Part shown: positions 42,416 to 52,053 of the stretch, piece after piece | How the letters are laid out: each line of letters opens with the position of its first letter | How positions within the stretch are numbered: position 1 is the first letter of the stretch | Translations under genes and position numbers: made by a program | NCBI GenBank assembly: GCA_963731105.1 | Contig: CAVSUM010000001.1 | Coordinates: forward strand, 62,001 to 126,000 | From: RPQJ01 sp963731105 | Lineage (GTDB): Bacteria; Pseudomonadota; Gammaproteobacteria; Steroidobacterales; Steroidobacteraceae | Length of the DNA: 64,000 nucleotides | Direction of reading: 5' to 3' | The notes under the pieces: model-generated | What the model was told of the DNA's origin: nothing | Databases searched by the model: none | What the model saw: the letters and a program-made list of their open reading frames with translations, nothing else

Positions 42416-43267
42416 ATGACCGAAGGCCGCTGCCTGTGTGGAGCTCTGCACTACCAGATCGACGGACCGTTCATCGATGTCGTGCACTGCCACTGCTCCA
42501 TGTGCCGCAAGCACCACGGCACGCCATTCGCGACCTGGGCCGCGGCACCGTTGAGCGGCTTTCGCTGGCTCGGGGACACCTCGACGCTGCGGACCTACCA
42601 GTCGTCGGCGAAGGGACACCGCGACTTCTGCAGCGTCTGCGGCTCGGTCGCGCCGATGCTCGAGGAAGCGGCTGGCATGGTGATCGCCCCGGCGGGCAAC
42701 CTCGAAGGCGACCTCGGCATGCGGCCGACCAAGCACATGTTCGTGGGCTCCAAGGCCGCCTGGCATGCGATCACGGACGGGCTGCCGCAGTTCGAGGAAT
42801 ACCCGCCGGAGTTCGGCATGTCCGCGACGCCGCGCGAGCCGGTCGCCGTCCCGGCCGGCACCACGGCGGGCAGTTGCCTGTGCGGCGACGTGGCCTATGA
42901 GATCACCGGCACGCCGCTGCGCATGTACTACTGTCATTGCTCGCGTTGCCGCCAGGGCCGCAGTGCCGCGCATTGCGCCAACGTGTTCTACCAGGCCGCG
43001 GGCTTCCGCTGGATCCGCGGCGCGGACCAGGTGCAGGACTACGCCCTGCCGGGCGCGCAGTTCTTCGGCACGGCGTTCTGCAGGCGTTGCGGATCGGCAG
43101 TGCCGCGGGTGAGCGTCGAGCGCAACATGGTCAGCGTGCCGGCGGGATCGCTCGACAGTGATCCGGGAATGATCCCCAACGGACACATCTACGTGGACTC
43201 GAAGGCGCCCTGGTTCGACATCACGGGCGACCTGCCGCAGTTCGCGGCAATGCCGCCGCGCCGCTGA
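42416..43267 (+). CDS. Tandem GFA-domain (CENP-V/GFA) zinc protein
   Basis: A 283-residue protein made of two GFA domains, about residues 1-135 and 145-283. Each has the same Zn-cysteine order: CLCG, CHCSMC or CHCSRC, then CSVCGS or CRRCGS. The family includes glutathione-dependent formaldehyde-activating enzymes, mostly uncharacterised. The ATG follows GAGGAGAG. Duplicated GFA domains in one chain are known but less common. The next gene is GST-like, which would fit a glutathione link. Confidence 0.82.
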   Translation: MTEGRCLCGALHYQIDGPFIDVVHCHCSMCRKHHGTPFATWAAAPLSGFRWLGDTSTLRTYQSSAKGHRDFCSVCGSVAPMLEEAAGMVIAPAGNLEGDLGMRPTKHMFVGSKAAWHAITDGLPQFEEYPPEFGMSATPREPVAVPAGTTAGSCLCGDVAYEITGTPLRMYYCHCSRCRQGRSAAHCANVFYQAAGFRWIRGADQVQDYALPGAQFFGTAFCRRCGSAVPRVSVERNMVSVPAGSLDSDPGMIPNGHIYVDSKAPWFDITGDLPQFAAMPPRR

Positions 43268-43289
43268 GCGGCGCGGCAGGTCCCGACCC

Positions 43290-44234
43290 GTGCGCCTCCG
43301 CGACCCACGCACCCTGCACACGCTCGCGCTGTACGCGCTACCCGTGCTGGTCGCGGCACTCGGCTGGGGCGCCTGGCCCGCGCTCGGCGTGGCGCTGGCA
43401 TTCGCGCTGGCCGGGATGGCGATCCGGCTCCGCGCGACGCGCTCGGCGGCGGCGAGTCCCGAACCGCGCCTGCGCCTGCACACCATTTCGTTCTCGCACT
43501 ACACCGAAAAGGTGCGCTGGTGCCTCGACCGGCTCGGCATACCCTACGACGAAATCCCGAACGTGGGGATCCTCGGCGTGCTGGTCACCGGCCGCACCGT
43601 GCCGATGGTCGAGGTGCCGCCGGGGCTCACGCGCATCGGCGATTCGCCGCGCATCCTGCGCTACCTGTGGGGCGAGTACGCCGGCCGCCTGCCGTTCGAG
43701 CGCACCGCGTTCCTCGAACCCACGCCGGCGACCCTCGAACTCGAGCAGTACTTCGACCGGCGGCTCGGCAACGATGTGCGTGTCTGGGTGTACGCGCGCG
43801 TGTTCGAGCGGCGCGACCTGATGCTGCGCACCTGGGGCATCGAGGAGACGCGCATCCCCGCCTGGCAACGGACGCTGCTCAAGATGATTGCGCCGGTGTT
43901 GCGCTTCGCCGTGCGACAGATGCTCGGTGTGTCACCGTCGCGTGCCGCGAAGGCACTGGAACGCACGCGCGAGACGTTCGCCCGGGTGGACGCCATGCTG
44001 GCCGACGGTCGACGCTACCTGATGGGCGGGACGCTGACGTTCGTCGACCTCACGTTCGCCAGCCTCGCGGCGCTGGCCGTGCTGCCAGCCGAGTACGCGG
44101 GCCGCAGCCTGGCCGGCCGGCGCGTGTCGATCGAGGACGTCGACGCCGAGTGGCGCTCGCTGGTGGAAGAATTCCGGGCACGCCCCGCCGGACAGTTCGT
44201 GCTGCGCCTGTATCGCGAGGAGCGGCTCGTCTAG
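43290..44234 (+). CDS. Glutathione S-transferase-like protein with N-terminal membrane segments
   Basis: A 314-residue protein. Residues ~8-45 form one or two hydrophobic helices (LYALPVLVAALGWG, LGVALAFALAGMAIRL). A thioredoxin-like GST N-domain follows (LHTISFSHYTEKVRWCLDRLG, then TVPMVEVP), and a helical C-domain (FVDLTFASLAALAVLP). GTG start. A membrane-tethered GST is unusual; it may work on lipophilic substrates. Lies 22 bases after the GFA gene. Confidence 0.7.
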   Translation: MRLRDPRTLHTLALYALPVLVAALGWGAWPALGVALAFALAGMAIRLRATRSAAASPEPRLRLHTISFSHYTEKVRWCLDRLGIPYDEIPNVGILGVLVTGRTVPMVEVPPGLTRIGDSPRILRYLWGEYAGRLPFERTAFLEPTPATLELEQYFDRRLGNDVRVWVYARVFERRDLMLRTWGIEETRIPAWQRTLLKMIAPVLRFAVRQMLGVSPSRAAKALERTRETFARVDAMLADGRRYLMGGTLTFVDLTFASLAALAVLPAEYAGRSLAGRRVSIEDVDAEWRSLVEEFRARPAGQFVLRLYREERLV

Positions 44235-44259
44235 CCGCACGAGGCACCGGCCACGCGGC

Positions 44260-44475
44260 TCACTCCTCCGGCTCGTTCTCCTCCGCGCTCCACTTGCGGC
44301 GGTGCTCCTGCTCGGCCGCGGCACGCACGCCGGCGTGCCGGTTCGACAGCAGCAGTGACGATGGATCACAGACGCGCGCACGCAGGATGCCGAGGTCGAC
44401 CGCGGCGTCGAACAGGCTGGGATACCAGCGCTGCCACTCCGGGAACACCTGCTCGACATGATCCTTGAGCGTCAT
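44260..44475 (-). CDS. Small hypothetical protein
   Basis: A 71-residue acidic/basic mixed protein (start MTLKDHVEQVFPEWQRWYPSL). It has no signal, membrane helix or known motif. It stands alone between the GST-like gene and the peptidase gene. Family not recognised; coding is supported only by length and codon pattern. Confidence 0.45.
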   Translation of the reverse strand: MTLKDHVEQVFPEWQRWYPSLFDAAVDLGILRARVCDPSSLLLSNRHAGVRAAAEQEHRRKWSAEENEPEE

Positions 44476-44496
44476 GGTGGCGGAGTGTGCCGAGGC

Positions 44497-45474
44497 TCAG
44501 TGCGCCGGGCAACCGTCGCGGTCGGCCGCCGGCGCCGGGGGAATCTCGCGAGCCGTCGCCTCCACCTCCCGGGCCAGCGGCCCGCCGGCCGCGAGGCCGC
44601 GCGCCGCGTCGATCTCGCGGCGGGCTGCGACCGGGCAACCCATCCGGTTCAGCGCCTCGGCGCGATTGTTGCGCGCCGCGACACTGCCAGGATCCAGCTG
44701 GATCGCGTCACGGTAACCGCGCTCCGCCGTCACCAGGTCACCGCCGGCATAGGCGAGGTTGGCGAGCGCGAGGCGCGGCAGCGCGGCGTCGGGCCAATGT
44801 CTTGCCGCGGCTTCATAGGCTGGAGCAGCGTCGTGCGGCCGACCGGCGGCCTCCAGGCCGGCAGCCGCCGTCATGTAGCGCTCGAGATCCGCCTGCGGGG
44901 GAATGACGCCGGGTTGCAGCGTGGCCAGCGCCCACCCTCCGCCGCGATGCCAGCTGGCGAGGAAGTGTGACGCGCTGGTTTCCTTGCGGGACTCGAGTCC
45001 CGAGCGCAACAGGACCAGATCGCGCGAGGCGTCGTACCCGACCAGGACCGCGTAGTGCCAGCCGGGCCACGGCCCCGCACCGAGCTTCTGCAGCACCAGC
45101 ACCGGCTCGCCACCCGCGACGGCCGCGAGCAACGCACTCGTCTCGGGCGGCAGCACATAGGGGACACGGCCGCGGCTGCGGGTGGCTGCGACCAGTTCCG
45201 GCTGCAGGCTGCCGCGTCGCCCCGGCAGGTACACCTCGGGCACCAGTTCGTCCGCCGTGACCTCGACGCCGGAGGCCGCGAGCACCGTTGCCAGCGCGGC
45301 AGGACCGCACTGGTAACGCTGCTGCGCAAAGAATGGCGTGCCGTCCAGTTCGACTTGCGGCGGCAGGTCCGGCTGCACGTATGCCGGCAGTACCGGCGGA
45401 CTGGCGGCGCAACCCGCGAGTGCGCACCCGACCACGGCGACCGCCGCCACACGGGCGTTGACCGCGGCCATCAT
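44497..45474 (-). CDS. PA2778-family C39-like cysteine peptidase with TPR tail, lipoprotein
   Basis: A 325-residue lipoprotein (lipobox LAGC at about residues 19-22). The peptidase C39-like domain has the catalytic motif QRYQCGPAALATVL and the active His in GWHYAVLVGYD. The C-terminal TPR repeats cover about residues 195-290 (AAPAYEAAARHWPDAALPRL). It forms a pair with the next upstream gene, a PA2779-type protein, as in many gammaproteobacteria. Function unknown beyond probable periplasmic proteolysis. Confidence 0.83.
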   Translation of the reverse strand: MMAAVNARVAAVAVVGCALAGCAASPPVLPAYVQPDLPPQVELDGTPFFAQQRYQCGPAALATVLAASGVEVTADELVPEVYLPGRRGSLQPELVAATRSRGRVPYVLPPETSALLAAVAGGEPVLVLQKLGAGPWPGWHYAVLVGYDASRDLVLLRSGLESRKETSASHFLASWHRGGGWALATLQPGVIPPQADLERYMTAAAGLEAAGRPHDAAPAYEAAARHWPDAALPRLALANLAYAGGDLVTAERGYRDAIQLDPGSVAARNNRAEALNRMGCPVAARREIDAARGLAAGGPLAREVEATAREIPPAPAADRDGCPAH

Positions 45475-45496
45475 CCGCGCGGTCGCTCGATCCCGG

Positions 45497-45871
45497 CTAC
45501 GGGAACTTCTTGAAGATGTCGATGACGCCGACCGCCTCGAGGATCAACAGCACCAGGAACACGATGCCGATGACCGCCAGCGCGTCGCCACCGGCCGGCA
45601 GGTCGGCCATCTGCCCGGCCAGCGTGCGCAATTCGGCATCCGTGAGCGCCGCGACGCGCGCCTCGACCTGTTCCGGTGCCACGCCGAGCGCGACGAACTG
45701 CGCCCGAACCTCGTCACGCGCCAGTGCCGCATCGACGGTCGCGAGATCCGCGGCCCGCGAGCTCGCTTCCACGGCCTGCAGCGTACCGACGATGCCTGCC
45801 TGCGCCACCAATGGCGAGCCGAGGTTCAGCACCGCAACACACACCAGCCACACGATGAAACGACTGCCCAT
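45497..45871 (-). CDS. PA2779-family protein
   Basis: A 124-residue protein with a signal peptide (cleavage near VAQAG), a central helix rich in Ala/Asp (RVAALTDAELRTLAGQMADLP) and a C-terminal membrane helix VIGIVFLVLLILEAVGVID ending IFKKFP. The ATG has a GGAGG site. Twenty-two bases upstream of the PA2778-type peptidase; the two are conserved neighbours, possibly substrate and peptidase or partner subunits. Confidence 0.8.
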   Translation of the reverse strand: MGSRFIVWLVCVAVLNLGSPLVAQAGIVGTLQAVEASSRAADLATVDAALARDEVRAQFVALGVAPEQVEARVAALTDAELRTLAGQMADLPAGGDALAVIGIVFLVLLILEAVGVIDIFKKFP

Positions 45872-45980
45872 GGCCCCACCCTCCTGACGATTGATTCAAG
45901 CGCGACAGTTTAGCCGCTGACGATTGCGGGCGGCGGAACAGCGTGCGCGACCTTGACGCTGGTCGCAGTCTGCAGTGCCG

Positions 45981-46574
45981 TCAGCCGCCGAGCCAGCCGA
46001 GCAGCCGGCCGTACGCCGCCGGGTCGGTGAGCAGAACGAACACGAGGCCGAACAGCGCGCCACCCAGGTGTGCGTCGTGGTTGATGCGGCCGCGCGCCTG
46101 TCGCGCCGACCACCACGAGTACGCCACGTAGGCAACGGCAAACAGCGGCGCCGGAATCGGCAGCGGAATCGGGATGATGAACAGCTTCATCCACGGGAAA
46201 TAGACGATCGCCGCGAACAGCACCGCCGAGATCGCCCCCGAGGCGCCGAGCGAGGCGTACTGCGGGTCGTTGCGGTGCTTGAAATACGTGCCGGCGTCGC
46301 TCACCACGAGGCCGAGGAAATACAGCAACGCGAAACGGACCGGCCCGATCTCCTTCTCCAGCGGGAAGGCGAAGAACCAGAACGTCATCATGTTGAAGAT
46401 CAGGTGCGGCAGGTCGGCGTGCACGAAGCCGCTGGTGACGATCGTGTCGTACTGCTTCCGGCGCAGGAAGTAATACGGCCGGAACAGGCTGCGCTCGATG
46501 ATCTTCGGCGCGGCGAACAGGCCGAGCAGGCTCGCCGCCAGCGTGGCGACGAAGATGACGAGCGCGACGCTCAC
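45981..46574 (-). CDS. Rhomboid-family intramembrane serine protease
   Basis: A 197-residue six-helix protein. Rhomboid motifs are FVHADLPHLIFNMMTFW in helix 2, the catalytic serine in GASGAISAV and the catalytic histidine in NHDAHLGGALFG. The GTG start overlaps the lipocalin stop (GTGA). It cleaves membrane proteins within the bilayer; the substrate is unknown. Confidence 0.88.
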   Translation of the reverse strand: MSVALVIFVATLAASLLGLFAAPKIIERSLFRPYYFLRRKQYDTIVTSGFVHADLPHLIFNMMTFWFFAFPLEKEIGPVRFALLYFLGLVVSDAGTYFKHRNDPQYASLGASGAISAVLFAAIVYFPWMKLFIIPIPLPIPAPLFAVAYVAYSWWSARQARGRINHDAHLGGALFGLVFVLLTDPAAYGRLLGWLGG

Positions 46575-47083
46575 CGGTCGTGCTGCACGAAAATCAGCGC
46601 GCTGGTATCGAAGCCGAGTTCCGCGGCCCGCCGCACGACGCGCTCCACGGCCTCCCGCGGCGGATCAGGCCGGCGCGACAGCACCCAGAGGTAGTCGCGC
46701 GACGGACCGACCACCAGCGCCAACTGGTAGTCGGGATCCAGGTCGACGACGTTGTAGCCGCCGTAGAACGGGCCGAAGAACGACACCTCGAGCATCGCCC
46801 GGTCACGCGGCCCGACGAACCGTGCCTTGCCCTGCGCCTCCCGCCACTCGCCCTTGGCGCGGTCGTAGCCGCGGTTCAGCACGTCGATGCCGCCGTCGGG
46901 GCGCGCCGTGTAGGTGGCGGAGATGTTGTCGAGGCCGCGCTCGAAGCGATGGTCGAGGCGCGCGATCTCGTACCACCGGCCGAGGTAACGTTCGGCATCG
47001 AAGCCGCCGACCGCCTCGACTCCGTCCGGGATCTGGGCGCAGCCGGCGAGCAATGCCGCGGCCAGCAATAGCAATGCACGCAT
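46571..47083 (-). CDS. blc: Bacterial lipocalin (Blc-like), lipoprotein
   Basis: A 170-residue lipocalin with lipobox LLAGC and the lipocalin signature YLGRWYEIARLDHRFERGL; later YLWVLSRRP is also typical of Blc. Outer-membrane-anchored carrier of lysophospholipids or fatty acids, linked to envelope stress. Overlaps the rhomboid gene, so both are co-translated. Confidence 0.9.
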   Translation of the reverse strand: MRALLLLAAALLAGCAQIPDGVEAVGGFDAERYLGRWYEIARLDHRFERGLDNISATYTARPDGGIDVLNRGYDRAKGEWREAQGKARFVGPRDRAMLEVSFFGPFYGGYNVVDLDPDYQLALVVGPSRDYLWVLSRRPDPPREAVERVVRRAAELGFDTSALIFVQHDR

Positions 47084-47237
47084 CGTCAAGAAACTTCCTG
47101 TCGGGCCCGCAAGCCGGTGAGTGATGATCGCAGAAAACGGCGGGGCGGATTCCGGAAAGCCACATTGAGGGCGTGGGTGGCGACGCCTATAAGGAAAGTG
47201 ATCGGCCCCGAGCCGACCGCGACGCAAGAGGTCCGCC

Positions 47238-47986
47238 ATGAAGGCACGTCCTTCCTCGGCCGGCGGGTTCGTTGCCGGCTGCGTCTCGCTGTTCCTGCTG
47301 GCCACCGCTGCGCACGCGCAAGGGATTCACGCAACCCTGGCGCGGGCTCTACCTCGGCGGCGGCGGCACCTACTCGACCGTCAGCGTCGAGGTGGGCAGC
47401 GCCTGCTACGACTACGATTGCTGGTGGGGCGAGTACGACTACTACGAGCAGGGTGACGGCAATTTCGGCTGGTCGGCGCACGCGGGGGTCCGCCTGCACG
47501 ACTACGTCGCGCTGGAGGCCAACTACCTCGAGACCGGCACCCTCCGCTGGGAGGAAGACCTGGTCTACATGCCCGAGTTCAACGACTACTACAACAACCG
47601 CGTCGACTTCTCCGCGCAGGTCACGGAGGTCTCGGTGCTCGGCATCCTGCCGTTCGCGGACCGCTGGGAGGTGTACCTGCGGCTCGGCGCCGGATTCTGG
47701 GACGGCACCAGCACGGCAGCGGCTCGACCAGTCGTTCGGCAATGACGTGGTGACGCGCTCGGTCAACGACAGCGGCACCGGCTTCCTCGCCGGCGTCGGG
47801 GTCGGCGTGACGTTCGGCGAGGCCTGGCACGTGCGCCTCGACCTGCAGACCGTGACCATCGACGAGGACGTGCTCAACTCGGACGACGACGCGAGCATCG
47901 ACTCGTTCCTGCTCGAGTTGCAGTACCGGATCGGCGCGCACCGCGCCTCGATCCAGCCGTCCGCGCCGCCGACCGCTACGCCTTGA
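47238..47986 (+). CDS. Outer membrane beta-barrel protein, two frame breaks
   Basis: About 250 residues when read across breaks near 47330 and 47720. The signal peptide ends ATAAHAQG. Then comes FTQPWRGLYLGGGGTYSTVSV and a Tyr/Asp-rich loop. Barrel strands (FGWSAHAGVRLHDYVALEANY, GFLAGVGVGVTFGEAWHVRLDL) end in SIDSFLLELQYRIG. Resembles small OmpA/OprF-like or Ail-type barrels of 8 strands. Specific function unknown. Its 3' end overlaps the next, convergent gene by 11 bases. Confidence 0.65.
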
Positions 47987-49220
47987 GCGTGGTGAGCCCG
48001 GCGACGCCCTTGGCGCGCGGCGGGATCTGCGCGATCCGCGCCGCCGCTTCGGCCCTGGCTCGCTCAAACACCGCCGGGTTGCGCAGCAGCCGCTCCGCAC
48101 GTTCGCGCTTGTCGGCCACCATCTCGTCGGTGAGCAGCTGGCCGAACGTGCGCAGCGGCGCGATCCGGAAGCCGTGGCGGCGGAACAGCTTGTAGATCTC
48201 CTTGACCCGCGCCGGCGCCACGTCGCGGCCGAGCGTGAAGCACTCGAAGCGCTCCTCCATCGCGAGCAACGCGGCCTCGGCGAGGCACGCGTAGGCGACG
48301 TGGGGCGGCAGGCCGATGTCGAAGCTGAAATCCACCGGGCCCGGGATCAGCACCTCGCCGCTTTCGACCACCAGCACGTCGGGGCGGACCGCGGCCTCCT
48401 CGGCCGAGATGTCGGGCGGCAGCGCCACGTCGAGGATCACGGCGCCGGGCTTGCACTGACTCACGTCGAGCACGCGCTGGCCAAAGGCGGACGTTGCGGT
48501 GACGATCAGGTCGCACTGCCCCACCCAGGGCACGCTGCTGACGTCGGTCTCGACCTTGCAGTCCGGCGTCTCCTCGAGGATGGTGCGCTTCAGCGCCTCG
48601 AGCCGCGGCGGCTCGATCGACACCAGCACCACGTCCTTGATCGCGGCCGCCAGCATCCGCGACAACACCGAGCCGATGGCACCCGTGGCGCCGACGATCA
48701 TCGCCTTGCCGTGCGCCAGGCTCGGCCAGCCGAGGCGGATCGCCGTCAGTTTCGCCGTCTCGAGCGTGGCCGAGATGGTGAGGCTGTTGCCGGTGGTGAC
48801 CGCGATCGGCGCGCGCTTCGCGACCGTGACGCCGGCATCGCCCACGACCTTGGTGAACGCGCCGAGGCCGACGATCTTCGCGCCGTGCTCGGCCGCATCG
48901 CGCACCGCCGCATCGAGCCGCGAGTAAGTGAACTCCGGCGGGCGCGTCAGCATCTGCCGCGGCGTGGCGCCGAGCGCATAGATGAGCCCGTCGATGCGCC
49001 GGCCAGTGGCCGGAGATCGGCCGCCCTGCACCGTGCCGGCGAGCCGCGCGGGCATGTGCGCCGCCGCGGCTTCGACCCAGCGACGCGGCAGGTGTCTCGT
49101 CCACGCGTAGCGCGGATGATTCGCCAGGTAGTCGACCGTCAATGGATGCAGGATGAAAGCGAACTGGTGCGCGTCGGACGCCCCTGCCGTGCCCGCTGCC
49201 TGTGATCGAGCGTCCGCCAT
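47976..49220 (-). CDS. Acyl-ACP/acyl-CoA reductase-like NAD(P)-binding protein (AAR-like)
   Basis: A 414-residue protein. A Rossmann core with GATGAIGSVLSRML starts about residue 180. It is preceded by IVGLGAFTKVVGDAG and ITTGN-type sequence (AVTTGNSLTISATLETA), an arrangement like cyanobacterial long-chain acyl-ACP reductase. The later PDVLVVESGEVLIPGPVDF and YACLAEAALLAMEERFE also fit. AAR makes fatty aldehydes from acyl-ACP. No aldehyde-deformylating oxygenase is visible here. A shikimate-dehydrogenase-like activity is the alternative. Confidence 0.7.
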   Translation of the reverse strand: MADARSQAAGTAGASDAHQFAFILHPLTVDYLANHPRYAWTRHLPRRWVEAAAAHMPARLAGTVQGGRSPATGRRIDGLIYALGATPRQMLTRPPEFTYSRLDAAVRDAAEHGAKIVGLGAFTKVVGDAGVTVAKRAPIAVTTGNSLTISATLETAKLTAIRLGWPSLAHGKAMIVGATGAIGSVLSRMLAAAIKDVVLVSIEPPRLEALKRTILEETPDCKVETDVSSVPWVGQCDLIVTATSAFGQRVLDVSQCKPGAVILDVALPPDISAEEAAVRPDVLVVESGEVLIPGPVDFSFDIGLPPHVAYACLAEAALLAMEERFECFTLGRDVAPARVKEIYKLFRRHGFRIAPLRTFGQLLTDEMVADKRERAERLLRNPAVFERARAEAAARIAQIPPRAKGVAGLTTLKA

Positions 49221-49312
49221 CCTCGTCTCCCCCGCCCTCGCCCGCAAATCGTAGCGCCGCGGCCCCGCAGCGACATTCGTAGTCCGCGCAACCGGATTGC
49301 GGAACCGGACGA

Positions 49313-49876
49313 TCAGCGGCGCCAGCGCAACTCGCCGGCGAGCTCCGGGTGGCGGCCGCGCTTGGTGGCGTAAAAGGCGCGGATCCGCTCCAGGTCGGCG
49401 TCGCGGTCGCCCGTCATGTGCAGGTAGGTGTCGATGCCGACGGTGCGGCTGCCGTAATCAATGTAGCCGAGCGCCACCGGCACGCCGGCGGCGACCGCGA
49501 TCTGGTAGAAGCCGGACTTGAGGTGATCCGAGTGCGAGCGCGTGCCCTCGGGCGCGATCGCCACCCACATCCAGTCGCGGCGGCGGTATTCCTGCACCAT
49601 GGCGTCGAGGAAGCCCGTGGTGCGGCGCCGGTCGAGCGGAATGCCACCCAGCCACTCGAGCAGTCCCTTGAACGGCTTCGGGAACATCTCGGCCTTGCCG
49701 ATCCAGTTGGCCGGCAGCCCATGGCCGATCTTGAACAGCATGCCGATGATGAAATCCCAGTTCGACGTGTGCGGGTAGACGATGATCACGCCCCTCGGCT
49801 CGGGCGGCCATACCAGCACGCTGCGCCAGCCGACCAGGGCCAGCAGCCAGAGCGCCACCCGGCGCACGGACTTCAT
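49313..49876 (-). CDS. PlsC-like acyltransferase
   Basis: A 187-residue acyltransferase. Motif I is degenerate as HTSNWDF (H-x4-D type) and motif III is APEGTRS. An N-terminal hydrophobic segment (VALWLLALVGWRSVL) anchors it. Shorter than full AGPAT, like the group annotated as glycerol acyltransferase. Its ATG overlaps the stop of the upstream small gene by one base. The neighbouring AAR-like gene hints at acyl-lipid metabolism. Confidence 0.78.
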   Translation of the reverse strand: MKSVRRVALWLLALVGWRSVLVWPPEPRGVIIVYPHTSNWDFIIGMLFKIGHGLPANWIGKAEMFPKPFKGLLEWLGGIPLDRRRTTGFLDAMVQEYRRRDWMWVAIAPEGTRSHSDHLKSGFYQIAVAAGVPVALGYIDYGSRTVGIDTYLHMTGDRDADLERIRAFYATKRGRHPELAGELRWRR

Positions 49877-50181
49877 CAACCCGCCGCGACCAGCATCCCG
49901 GAGTTCACCTCGAAGCGCGAACCATCGAGTGCCTCGAGTTCGACCTGCCATAGGTCCTCGTCGGGGATCGTCGTACGCTCGTGCCCGGGCAGTTCGCGTT
50001 CGTCGTCGACCTGCAGGCCCCAGATGCGCACGTGCCGGATGCCCTTGACGGGAATCCGGTCCGCGGCGAAGCGATCGCGGATCGCCGCCGCAACCTCGGC
50101 GCTCACCCAACGTACATAGCCGCACTCCCGGATCGCGAGCACTTCCGGAGGCATCGGCTCGACCGCGTTTCTCTCGCTCAT
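49876..50181 (-). CDS. Hypothetical small soluble protein
   Basis: A 101-residue acidic protein (MSERNAVEPMPPEVLAIREC at the start), with a GGGGAG site upstream of the ATG and a coupled stop/start (TGATG) with the acyltransferase. Contains AAAIRDRFAADRIPVKGIRH, then a beta-rich half. No recognised family. Confidence 0.6.
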   Translation of the reverse strand: MSERNAVEPMPPEVLAIRECGYVRWVSAEVAAAIRDRFAADRIPVKGIRHVRIWGLQVDDERELPGHERTTIPDEDLWQVELEALDGSRFEVNSGMLVAAG

Positions 50182-50296
50182 GCAGGTCTCCCCCTGTGTC
50201 TTCGCGCAGCTTGCGGCGGGCCACTTGCGGAGCAAGCCGTAGAAGCCGCTGCAAGACCATTGCCCGCCGGAGCCCCGCTGTTCCTACAATACCCGA

Positions 50297-52053
50297 ATGC
50301 CACATCCTGTCAGCCCCGGCGCGGGGTCCCTACCGCGCAGCGTATCGGTCGTGCTTGCCGGCAGCGGCGGCTCAGGCGTCATGACCGCCGGCAACATGCT
50401 GCTCGAGGCCGCAGCGCACGCCGGCTACTACGCGCTCATGACTCGTTCCTCCGGACCACAGATCCGCGGCGGCGAGGCAGCCGCCATGCTGCGCATCGCC
50501 TGTGAGCCCGTCGAGTGCATGGAGGACCGCTTCCACGTGCTCGCCGCCGTGGACTGGGAGAACGTGCAGCGCTTCAGCGCCGAGATCCCGCTGGGACCGT
50601 CGAGCCTGATCCTCGCCGACCCGGACCAGGGCGAGCCACCCGAGGTCTTCGTGAAGAGTGGCGCGGCACGCGCGACGCTGCCGCTCAAGAAGCTCGCGAA
50701 GTCGGTGCCCGAGGGCCGCGCCAACATGGTGCTGCTCGGGGCGCTCGCCGCACTGCTCGGCCTGCCCGACGAGGCCGTGGCCACGCGCGGTCGAGAAGAC
50801 GCTGGGCAAGCGACCCGCGGCACTGGCACCGAGCCTGGCCGCGGTGGCTGCCGGACAGGGCCGCGGCCGCGTCCATCGAGACGCGCTTTCCGCTCGCCGA
50901 GCCGCCGCCGACGCGCCGCGCCCGCTGGCTGCTGACCGGCAACGAGGCCGCCGGCTACGGCGCCATCAAGGGCGGCGTGCGCTTCGTCGCCGCTTACCCG
51001 ATCACGCCGGCCACTGAACTGCTGGAGTGGATGGCCCCGGCGCTGGCGCAGGTGGGCGGCACGCTGCTGCAGGCCGAGGACGAACTCGCCTCGGTCAACA
51101 TGGCGATCGGCGGCTCCTATGGCGGCGTGCCGTCGCTCACCGCCACCTCCGGCCCGGGCCTGTCGCTGATGGTCGAGGCGCTCGGCCTTGCAGTGACTGC
51201 CGAGATCCCGATCGTGGTGGTCGACGTGATGCGCGTCGGTCCCTCGACCGGCATCCCGACCAAGTCGGAGCAGGGCGACCTCAACATCGCGGTGCACGGC
51301 CTGCACGGCGACGCGCCGCACCTCGTGCTCGCCTGCAACTCGGTCGCGGACTGCCTCGGCACGACGCAGTGGGCGGTGCAACTCGCCGAGGCACTGCAGT
51401 CGCCGGCGATCGTGCTGTCGGACCAGTTCCTCGGCCAGGCGCGGGCGGTGGTGGATCGACCGCCGGACATTGCCGGCGACGGCGGACGTGCGACGGCTGC
51501 CGCGGGCACGCCCGGCTACCAGCGCTATGCCATCACCGCGAACGGCGTGTCGCCGATGGCGATCCCTGGCACGGCGGGACTCGCCTACACGGCGGATGGC
51601 CTCGAGCACGCCGAGCGCGGCACACCCTCGTCGCAGGCGGCCGATCACTGCGCGCAGCTCGACAAGCGACGGCACAAGCTCGAGGCCCACGACTACGGCG
51701 CGCGTTGGGCGGACATCGAGGGCGATGCGGCGGCTGACCGCGCCATCATCACGTTCGGCTCCTGCACGGGCCCGGTGCGCGAGGGCCTGGCCCGCGCGGC
51801 GGCCGACGGCGTCGCGGCGCGGCTGGTCTCGCTGCGCGTGCTGGCACCGCTGCCGGTCGCGCAGTTGATCGCTGCGCTCGACGGCGTGACGCGCATTGTC
51901 GTGATCGAGCAGAACCATTCCGCGCAGCTCTACAAGTACCTGCGGGCGGAGTGCGACCTGCCGGGCCGCGTCACCAGCCTGCACCGGCCGGGCGCGCTGC
52001 AGTTCTCGCCCGGCGAAATCCACCGTCACCTGGTCGAATGGAGCCGCACATGA
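50297..52053 (+). CDS. korA: 2-oxoacid:ferredoxin oxidoreductase alpha subunit (gamma-alpha fusion), two frame breaks
   Basis: About 585 residues. The N-terminal gamma domain is LAGSGGSGVMTAGNMLLEAA and TRSSGPQIRGGEAA. Breaks near 50789 and 50862 interrupt the linker. The alpha domain then runs LLTGNEAAGYGAIKGGVRF, AYPITPATELLEWM, TSGPGLSLMVEALGLAV and ends at 52053. Oxidises 2-oxoglutarate or another 2-oxoacid with ferredoxin, or runs in reverse for carboxylation. The beta subunit follows with a 4-base overlap. Confidence 0.85.
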
